Part shown: in pieces, positions 29,508 to 35,473 of the stretch
Numbering within the stretch: the stretch's first letter is position 1
Layout: the number at the start of each line of letters is the position of its first letter
Assembly: GCA_001799565.1 (NCBI GenBank)
Contig: MGTS01000008.1
Location: 1-35,473 of the forward strand
Source of the DNA: Elusimicrobia bacterium GWA2_51_34
GTDB lineage: Bacteria > Elusimicrobiota > Elusimicrobia > Elusimicrobiales > UBA9959
DNA length: 35,473 nucleotides
Direction of reading: 5' to 3'
Notes under the pieces: model-generated
Seen by the model: the letters and a program-made list of their open reading frames with translations, nothing else
Told to the model about the DNA's origin: nothing
Databases searched by the model: none
Made by a program: the position numbers and the translations under genes

Positions 29508-31235
29508 TTAGTACGTCTTAAGCGCGTATTTCTTTAACTCATACCCGCCGATAATTCCCACTTTTTCCACAGTCCATAAATCCGCGTCCTCCGCCCTGAA
29601 AGCCAGCGCCGGATTTTTAAGTTTCTGGCTTGAAATCAGGCTGAAAGCGCCGTCTTCAAAGTTGTGGCGCGTAAGGATACTGCGCGAATCCAGCGTCCAT
29701 AGCTCGGAGCCGCGCCACTGCATGGCTAAAAGACTCTTCAGACCCGGAATTTCAAAGCTGGCCGACACTCCCGCCTTCGGATCAAGGGAATACTTATAAA
29801 GCAGGCCGCTTGCCGCGTCAAAAGACCATAGGTTATATCCGTCATAAGCCAGAGCCTGCGGAGCGGGGCCTGGGGTCTTAACCGATTCAAGCGCGGCTCC
29901 GCTTCCAAAGTCTTCTTTAACGAAACGGAGCTGGGCCATATCAAGAGCCCAAAGCCCGTCAGCCGCGGCCGCAAGGGCCGCCGGCCGGAACGGCCCCCCC
30001 CCCGCGCCGTTAAAAATTTTAAGGGTAGACAGGTCTTTAATATCCTTAAGTATCAAACCCTTGTTCCAGTCAGCCACCCAAAGCCCGTCTTTTGAAACCG
30101 CGAGTGCCGAGGGACTCGCCGCGTCAAGGGCATAACTGCCGATAAGCTTTAAATGGACCCGGGCCCTGAAATTAAACAGCCACCAGGCGCCGGAGCCCAT
30201 AATTAAAACGGCGGCAAGGGACGCGGCCGCCATTCTTGTAAAAACTTTTTTTGGCATGGTGTTTGCCGCAACCGAGGACGACACAAAAGTCTGCGGCAGC
30301 TGTACGCCTTTTAAAGCGTAAAGTTTCAATATCCGGGTTACTTTCTCAGACCACTCAGTGGTGTCCTTCAGCAGGTTTGAAAGGCCGGAAGCGGCCTGGA
30401 CCCCTTTATTTTCCTCTTCGCGCATCCTGGCTGTCCAGGCCTCGCGCTCAGAGCGCAGGCGCTCCTCCCACACGGCGAATTCCTGGCGATGTGTTTCCCA
30501 AACCGAGCGTTCACGATCCCAAAGCTCACGCCACTGCGTTCTTTCAGCATCCCAGTTGGTTTTGGCGGTTTCAAGAGAAGCTGAAAGTTCTTTTGTGTTT
30601 TTTTCAAGCGCCTTTATTTTATTTTCAGCGTCCTGATGGTCCTTGCGTTCGCTTAAAAGCTCGGAAAGCGTACGCTCCACGGCTTCTTTGGCGTCGCCAA
30701 GTTTATGTTCAAGACCAGCCGCCTTGTCTTTGGAATCAGCCTCCGAAACGGAAAGCGCGCAAAATTTTTTCTGCCAGTCATCGCGCTCGCGCCGCAAAGC
30801 GTCCAGCCGCTCGCCGAGCGAAAGAATTTCAGTTTTAGCGCGTTCCAGCACTTCTTTTAGAAGAGCTATTTCTCCGGCGTGATTTTTTTTCTGCACAGCC
30901 AGGGTCTTTTTAGACTCTTCCAGGTTAAGGGCCGTGGAAAGTTCCTCGCTTATCAGTTTCTCCCGCGCCAGATCGTAATGCTGTTTAATTTCCCCCAGGT
31001 GCGCCTTGGTTTCTTCAAGCTGGGCCGCCACATCGCGCAGATTGGCTTCTTTCATTTCAAGCAGGCGCCGCCATTCGCCCTCGGCTTTTGAAAAGTTGTC
31101 TTTCATCAATTTCAGCGTGTCAAAATTCGAAACCCCGGCGGCATGAGGCACAGAAGGAGCGTCCGGCGCGTAACTGCGCCCGGAAACTTTTTTCCACACT
31201 TCCTCCAGCTGACGGTCTATTTCTTTAGGGTCCAT
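29508..31235 (-). CDS. Coiled-coil, single-TM protein with a propeller-like periplasmic domain
   Basis: A 575-residue protein. Residues about 35-300 are one long coiled coil (Lys/Glu/Leu-rich heptads; WDAERTQWRELWDRERSVW shows a Trp/Arg-rich patch). A TM helix lies at about 333-353 (ASLAAVLIMGSGAWWLF). The C-terminal part (about 360-575) has five repeats of ALAVSKDGLWVADW, ALAAAADGLWALD, ALAYDGYNLWSFD, AMQWRGSELWTLD and AFRAEDADLWTVE type: a beta-propeller-like pattern with LWxxD at each blade. The coil is in the cytoplasm and the propeller outside. No enzymatic motif. It may be a structural or signal-coupling protein of this surface-protein locus. Family not recognised. Confidence 0.78.
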   Translation of the reverse strand: MDPKEIDRQLEEVWKKVSGRSYAPDAPSVPHAAGVSNFDTLKLMKDNFSKAEGEWRRLLEMKEANLRDVAAQLEETKAHLGEIKQHYDLAREKLISEELSTALNLEESKKTLAVQKKNHAGEIALLKEVLERAKTEILSLGERLDALRRERDDWQKKFCALSVSEADSKDKAAGLEHKLGDAKEAVERTLSELLSERKDHQDAENKIKALEKNTKELSASLETAKTNWDAERTQWRELWDRERSVWETHRQEFAVWEERLRSEREAWTARMREEENKGVQAASGLSNLLKDTTEWSEKVTRILKLYALKGVQLPQTFVSSSVAANTMPKKVFTRMAAASLAAVLIMGSGAWWLFNFRARVHLKLIGSYALDAASPSALAVSKDGLWVADWNKGLILKDIKDLSTLKIFNGAGGGPFRPAALAAAADGLWALDMAQLRFVKEDFGSGAALESVKTPGPAPQALAYDGYNLWSFDAASGLLYKYSLDPKAGVSASFEIPGLKSLLAMQWRGSELWTLDSRSILTRHNFEDGAFSLISSQKLKNPALAFRAEDADLWTVEKVGIIGGYELKKYALKTY

Positions 31236-31260
31236 AAAAAAGTGTCAACAGTTATTGGAT

Positions 31261-31398
31261 GCGTAGCAGTTTAGCAACTTGGAGGCATAGCAGCTTAGCA
31301 ATTCAGAGGCGCAGCAACATGGCAATTTAGGGGCTGGGAACCACGTTTCCTCTTCCCTGCGCCTCTACGCATCTACGCCTCTACGCATCCACCCTTCC
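31261..31398. repeat. Ten-unit octamer array GCGTAGCA with inverted partner
   Basis: Left arm in strict 8-bp register: GCGTAGCA, GTTTAGCA, ACTTGGAG, GCATAGCA, GCTTAGCA, ATTCAGAG, GCGCAGCA, ACATGGCA, ATTTAGGG, GCTGGGAA (31261-31340). Right arm GCGCCTCT, ACGCATCT, ACGCCTCT, ACGCATCC, ACCCTTCC (31359-31398). Best example of the 8-bp period. The rest of this gap to 31510 shows no further feature. Confidence 0.92.
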
Positions 31399-31510
31399 TT
31401 AGTTTAACAACAGGGTATTAACCGTACGTGAACTAAATGTTAACAAAAGGTTGCAGAAAAACCCGGGATTGACCGGACCGATACCGGAAAACATTTACTT
31501 TTTAGTTATC

Positions 31511-32440
31511 TCAAAAATCAATTGACAAGCTTATTTTATGGGTATTGCCAAGGCCGCCAAAAGGAACGAAAGCGTAATCCAGAGCGAGCCCTTCGCAATT
31601 TCCGCCGACACCGGCAGCGAATCCGGCCAGTCCGCCCAGATCTTGCGTCCAGTTGTTATAACCCGCGCGCCAGGAGATCGTTAACCCGCCGCCCAGCTTC
31701 ATGCCATACTCGCTTCCGAGGCTGAAGCGTAAAGCGCTGTCGGAAGGCATATCGGTATCAGCGGACACAGTCCAGTTGTTTCCCGGTTTATAGGCCGTTC
31801 CAATTTTTAAATTGAGCGGCAGAGGGTCGCTTTCCGAAACATATTTTATTTTTCCGCCGATATTCTGTAGGACAAAACCCAGCGAAAAACCGCCATCCGG
31901 TGAAATACCGTATTTCCCGCCTATATCCGCGGCGATCGCCGAGGCGGACTTTTTGATTTTGCCCGATATATATTTAAGGCTGGCGCCGAAACCGAAATTA
32001 CCGGAACCGACGCCGTACGACAATGTCCCGGCCGTTTCACCTGGCGTAAAATTTTCCGCGTCAAGGCCGGTTTCATCAGTTTCCATAATATCGCCGTAGG
32101 AAAGGCGCTGAATTCCCGCGCCGAATGTCCCGGCGGAGAGCGGCTGGACATAAGCCAGCCAGTCGTATGAAATATCTTCTATCAAAATGGCGTGCATAAA
32201 CGACACAGATTCTTTCTTCACCCCGGCAAGCCCCCCGGGGTTCCAATACACCGCCGAGGGGTCGTCCGCAACCGCGGCAAACGCGTTCCCCATCCCGGCC
32301 GCCCTGGCGCCGGCTCCCAGTTTCAGGATCTGGGACGAAGCGGTTCCCACGCCGTCTTTTGAAAAGCCGGCATGAACATAAGGCGCGGGCATATTGCAGG
32401 CGCAGAACAAAATTAAACACACTGAAATTTTATAAGCCAT
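31511..32440 (-). CDS. PorV/PorQ-family outer-membrane protein
   Basis: A 309-residue barrel. The signal peptide is about 1-24 (cleavage near YVHAGF). It carries the full family hallmark, ILKLGAGARAAGMGNAFAAV followed by ADDPSAVYWNPGGLAG, then repeated short strands with glycine-rich turns, ending in HKISLSIDF. In other phyla such proteins are linked to type IX-like or other surface-protein export. It lies between the IPT-repeat gene and the propeller gene, and is a paralog of 24846. The MITE-like element is 17 bp upstream of its start. No strong Shine-Dalgarno. Confidence 0.88.
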   Translation of the reverse strand: MAYKISVCLILFCACNMPAPYVHAGFSKDGVGTASSQILKLGAGARAAGMGNAFAAVADDPSAVYWNPGGLAGVKKESVSFMHAILIEDISYDWLAYVQPLSAGTFGAGIQRLSYGDIMETDETGLDAENFTPGETAGTLSYGVGSGNFGFGASLKYISGKIKKSASAIAADIGGKYGISPDGGFSLGFVLQNIGGKIKYVSESDPLPLNLKIGTAYKPGNNWTVSADTDMPSDSALRFSLGSEYGMKLGGGLTISWRAGYNNWTQDLGGLAGFAAGVGGNCEGLALDYAFVPFGGLGNTHKISLSIDF

Positions 32441-32457
32441 TTTCTAATTCGTTTTCC

Positions 32458-32773
32458 GTTAGGGTTCGTGACAGAATAATATGGACATTTGGAGGCCCAG
32501 ATTTGAGCCGGATGCAAGGCGCGACGAAGGAGTCCGCCTTAGGCGGATGACTGAGGAGCAACGCGGCAGCCGGTTCAGTCGCGGACAGCGCCAGAGGCCC
32601 GCGACAGGCCAGTGTCACAAAGATGGGCCTCCCCCGGGGGGCTGGCCGCTTTTGGGCTGCGCCTTTGCGGCGTTCCGCTAACGTACATGTAGTACGTGTC
32701 GCTTCACGCCGCTTCGGCTCGCTCCAAAATCGATTCAGCCAAATGTTCATATTATTCTGTCACGAGCCCTTAC
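32458..32773. mobile_element. MITE-like element with 35-bp terminal inverted repeats
   Basis: A 316-bp unit bounded by GTTAGGGTTCGTGACAGAAT... (32458-32492) and its inverted copy (32739-32773), with 32 of 35 matching positions (three mismatches). The interior is GC-rich with further short inverted repeats (GTCCGCCTTAGGCGGAT at 32533; ACGTACATGTAGTACGT at 32681-32697) and no credible gene. The right end includes the last codons and the TAA stop of the IPT-repeat gene. No target-site duplication was found by eye, and no transposase is near. Confidence 0.75.
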
Positions 32774-35473
32774 TTCTCCACCGCGATCTTGATTCTCCTG
32801 ACGCCGCCGGAAGCTTTTATCAGGGCAATATAAACTCCGCTAGCCACCTTCCTGCCTGCCTCATTTTTGCCGTTCCAAACGGCTCGGCCGCTCCGGGTAG
32901 CGTATTCAACTTTTTTCACAAGCTCCCCGCCCACGGTAAATATCCTGATTTCCGCCTCGGGCGTAAGGTTATCAATTGTCAAGCCCTGTGTATGTTTGTT
33001 GGGGTTGAACGGATTGGGAAAAACTTTTATAGAACTTAAATTTGAAGCCGCCTTAAGCTGTATTAAACTGAAAACGGAAAAATGGTCCGTTGTTCCCGTG
33101 ACCTTGTTCTCGTAGGGATAAGCCGTGGAAGGCAGCGGCAGCCATCTGGAATTCACCGGGTCATACCTGCCCAGGACTAATTTAGTTTCATCAAGTCCGG
33201 CGATATCGCTCGGGCGGTAATAAATGGTTATTGCCGGGTGTTTGACGGGCTGCAACCCGCTATTATTGCTGATTTGCACTCCGATGCCGGATACCGCGAC
33301 TGTTTCCCTGTCGGCAGCCGGAACCGAAGCCGTTGAAACTGTCAACGAGATATCCCGGATGAACGCGCCGGCGGGTATTTCAATATGAACATCACCACTT
33401 TCCAGTTTAAGGGTGACTGACGAATCGATCATCGTGTCAACCGCCACCGTTTCGGTTAACGGAAATGAAACTTCAAAAGCGTGCGCCAGAACGGCGGAAA
33501 GCGAACCGGGACCGCCTGTGCTGACCTCCACATCCCAATACCCCGGCGCTTTTCCCATAATATCGAATGAACAGGCAATTTGAGACGAACTTATAACGTT
33601 CACCCCTGTGGCGGTAATGTCGGATTCCCCTGCCATGACCAGTTTTACCGAAGCTCCAGCCAAAAATCCCCCGCCGTGCAGGTCGGTAACGCTGACGGGA
33701 CCGGAATTATAACCGGAAGCGGGCGTTATGGACGCGACATTGAAAGAACTCACAAAAAAACCGTTTGCCAGAGCGGCGGCAAGCGAGCCGGAACCGCCCG
33801 TGCTTACAACCACGTTCCAATAACCCGTCGTTTTTCCCGTAATGTCGAATGAACAGGCGATCTGAGAAGGACTTACAACAGTTATGCCTGTAGCGGGAAT
33901 ATCGGCCTCCCCGCTTTTGGCCAGCTTTACCGAAACGTCAGCCGTAAATCCGCCGCCATGGAGGTCGGTTACGCTGACGGAAGAATAATTATTGGCGGAA
34001 TCGGGTGTTATGGACGAAACGTTGATTGAATTCACCAAAAACCCGTTTGTGAGGTTAGTGGAAAGCGAACCGGGGCCGCCCGTGCTGGCCACCACGTCCC
34101 AATAACCTGACGCCTTTCCCGTAATATCAAACGAACAGGCGATTTGAGAAGAATTCACAACAGTTACGCCCGTCGCGGGAATATCGGCCTCCCCGCTTTT
34201 GGCCAGCTTTACCGTGACGCCGGCAGCGAATCCTGTCCCGTGCAGATCAGAGATATCCGCCTGGACGGCATTATATCCCGAATCCGGGGTGATAGAGGCG
34301 AGAGTCAGCGAATTAACAAAGAAACCGCCGGCCAGTGTGGAATCCACCGAATCGCTGGTAATTACGACATCCCAGTAGCCGGTGGCCTTACCTGTCAGAT
34401 CGAATGTGCAGACCGCGTGCGTGGCGGCCGTAATATTCACATCAGTTCCGTTTATGTCGGCCTGGCCGCTCCGGAAGAGCTTGACAGTGGAACCGCTCAA
34501 CAATCCGCTCCCTGCCAGTTCCGTTCTCACCAGGCCGCTGTTGTAACCCGAGTCCGGCGCAATTGAGGTAATTGTCATCGGTTTGATTTCAAAACCGTTA
34601 TCAAGCGTATAGATAAACGCGCCGCTTGTCACTGTAACATTCCAGTAGCCCGTCGCTTTTCCAGTCAAATCGAACGCGCACGTGATTTGAACTGAATTTA
34701 CAACATTAACGCTGCCGGCGATTATATCCGGCTGGCCCGTTTTGGAAAGCGTAACTACGGAACCGCTGAGAAACCCGTTCCCGGAGATGACCACGTTTGA
34801 GGGACCGAGATTGGAATCAAAAGCAGGCGTGATTGAAGCAATACTCCCCAGTTTAATATTGAAGCCGTTCATCAGGGAGTCGGAAAACGCGCCGCTCGTA
34901 ACCACAACATCCCAATAACCCGTCGCTTTACCGGTTAAATCGAACTTACAGGTAATTTTGTTCGGGCTTACGACATGAATATCTGTCGCGGTTATAGTTG
35001 ACTGGTTTAGACGCACAAGCTTTACCAAAGTTGTATAGCTGGCAAACCCCCCTCCTTCCAAATCAGTGATAACCACCGGTCCGGTATTGTATGCGGAATC
35101 AGGCGCTATTGAGTTAATGGTAACCCCATTCACAAAAAAACCGTTCGGCAAAGTGGTAAAAAGCGAGCCCGGACCGCCAGTGGTCACCACCACATTCCAT
35201 TGGCCCGTAGTTTTACCGGTCAGATCGAACGCGCAGGTTACCCGGGTGGAACTTACCACATTCACATCGGTAGCCGGAATATCCGCCTCGCCGTCGCGGG
35301 TAAGCGCCACGGTAGACCCGGCCACAAAACCTGCCCCGTGCAGGTCGGTGATATTAACAGAACCGGTGTTATAACCGGCCGAAGGCGTAATAAAGTCTAC
35401 CTGCATCAGCTGAATCGTGAAACCGGCGTTCAAAGTCTGGCCAAATGCCCCGGTGGTTACCACCACGTTCCAT
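32770..35473 (-). CDS. Secreted multi-IPT/TIG-repeat protein, 5' partial at window end
   Basis: An open frame runs to the window end, so the N-terminus and signal peptide are outside; GTG 35466 is internal (W-N-V-V-V-T-T-G reads through). Visible: the end of one repeat, then seven complete repeats of about 90 residues, each with ITSIAPDSGYNSG-like strand, ITDLHGxGF, SGEADIPATGV, ACSFDITGKATGYWDVVVST and LxNGFFV. They look like IPT/TIG Ig-like domains. Next follow a ZU5-like or similar beta domain (VHIEIPAGAF to the FSVFSLIQ region, about residues 670-800) and a C-terminal FlgD-like/sorting domain (VFPNPFNPNKH, IFTVGGELVKKVE, WNGKNEAGRKVASGVYIAL, about 815-898). Probably a surface adhesin. Its stop lies in the MITE-like element. 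Confidence 0.88.
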   Translation of the reverse strand, partial: WNVVVTTGAFGQTLNAGFTIQLMQVDFITPSAGYNTGSVNITDLHGAGFVAGSTVALTRDGEADIPATDVNVVSSTRVTCAFDLTGKTTGQWNVVVTTGGPGSLFTTLPNGFFVNGVTINSIAPDSAYNTGPVVITDLEGGGFASYTTLVKLVRLNQSTITATDIHVVSPNKITCKFDLTGKATGYWDVVVTSGAFSDSLMNGFNIKLGSIASITPAFDSNLGPSNVVISGNGFLSGSVVTLSKTGQPDIIAGSVNVVNSVQITCAFDLTGKATGYWNVTVTSGAFIYTLDNGFEIKPMTITSIAPDSGYNSGLVRTELAGSGLLSGSTVKLFRSGQADINGTDVNITAATHAVCTFDLTGKATGYWDVVITSDSVDSTLAGGFFVNSLTLASITPDSGYNAVQADISDLHGTGFAAGVTVKLAKSGEADIPATGVTVVNSSQIACSFDITGKASGYWDVVASTGGPGSLSTNLTNGFLVNSINVSSITPDSANNYSSVSVTDLHGGGFTADVSVKLAKSGEADIPATGITVVSPSQIACSFDITGKTTGYWNVVVSTGGSGSLAAALANGFFVSSFNVASITPASGYNSGPVSVTDLHGGGFLAGASVKLVMAGESDITATGVNVISSSQIACSFDIMGKAPGYWDVEVSTGGPGSLSAVLAHAFEVSFPLTETVAVDTMIDSSVTLKLESGDVHIEIPAGAFIRDISLTVSTASVPAADRETVAVSGIGVQISNNSGLQPVKHPAITIYYRPSDIAGLDETKLVLGRYDPVNSRWLPLPSTAYPYENKVTGTTDHFSVFSLIQLKAASNLSSIKVFPNPFNPNKHTQGLTIDNLTPEAEIRIFTVGGELVKKVEYATRSGRAVWNGKNEAGRKVASGVYIALIKASGGVRRIKIAVEK

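Noticed and set aside
4389-31398. CRISPR array
   Set aside because: Repeats are 7-8 bp, degenerate, inverted and without unique spacers of constant length. No cas gene is present.
32430-32750. 106-residue minus-strand frame across the MITE-like element
   Set aside because: It spans both terminal arms, has no domain, is Arg/Ala-rich as expected from GC-rich repeat DNA and would overlap the PorV-like start.
1-35473. tRNA, rRNA or riboswitch
   Set aside because: No cloverleaf, rRNA or known riboswitch consensus was seen while reading the gaps. A covariance-model search would be needed for weak RNA genes.

Overview
The window looks like a chromosomal segment from a Gram-negative-type bacterium of a poorly characterised phylum. 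Elusimicrobiota is my best guess. The basis is a complete outer-membrane logic (beta-barrel protein, two PorV/PorQ-like proteins, a secretin, FlgD-like C-terminal domains), a Tad/Flp pilus locus with fused and reshaped subunits, and an abundance of intergenic short-word repeats. No rRNA, tRNA, CRISPR array or phage gene was recognised.

Layout. Bases 422-3780 (plus strand) hold an ECF sigma factor, a one-TM putative anti-sigma factor, a small exported protein, a DUF3106-type exported basic protein, a QDKLQ-repeat exported protein and an outer-membrane barrel protein: a compact envelope or metal-stress type sigma cluster. From 3851 to the right end every gene is on the minus strand. In transcription order these are: an IPT/TIG-repeat secreted protein (partial at the window end), a 316-bp MITE-like inverted-repeat element, a PorV-like protein, a coiled-coil/TM/propeller protein, a giant FlgD-Ig-repeat secreted protein and a second PorV-like protein. 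They are followed by the Tad pilus block: two Flp-like pilins, a TadE-like pseudopilin, CpaB, a short CpaC secretin, a CpaE-CpaF fusion ATPase, TadB with a novel periplasmic extension, TadC and a TPR protein. Next comes a signalling block: a HAMP-PAS sensor without output, a small membrane protein, an OmpR-type regulator with a degenerate receiver, a lone receiver, a thioredoxin-fold protein, a sensor kinase, a receiver-kinase hybrid and a NarL-type regulator. A final pilin operon (Flp pilin, TadG-like, TadE-like) has its own sigma70-like promoter (6236-6264) just downstream of a strong terminator (6351-6377). The arrangement suggests that the signalling proteins control pilus or adhesin expression; this is inference.

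The most striking feature is not a gene. Almost every minus-strand intergenic gap carries a pair of short degenerate tandem arrays with a 7- or 8-base period in inverted orientation. Each locus uses its own word (GCCATAA, GCGAATA, GTGATTGA, GTCACAA, AGTGGCT, GAGGATTA, GGTTACT and others), several share a central AAGGAACTCC-like core, and the arms are predicted to pair into imperfect hairpins. In at least six genes the arms run into the reading frame, always in the N-terminal leader or signal peptide that would be removed from the mature protein. In four pilin-type genes the prepilin cleavage site itself is encoded inside an inverted repeat. The set resembles in style the heptanucleotide STRR repeats of filamentous cyanobacteria, but its locus-specific words, inverted pairing and core look distinct.
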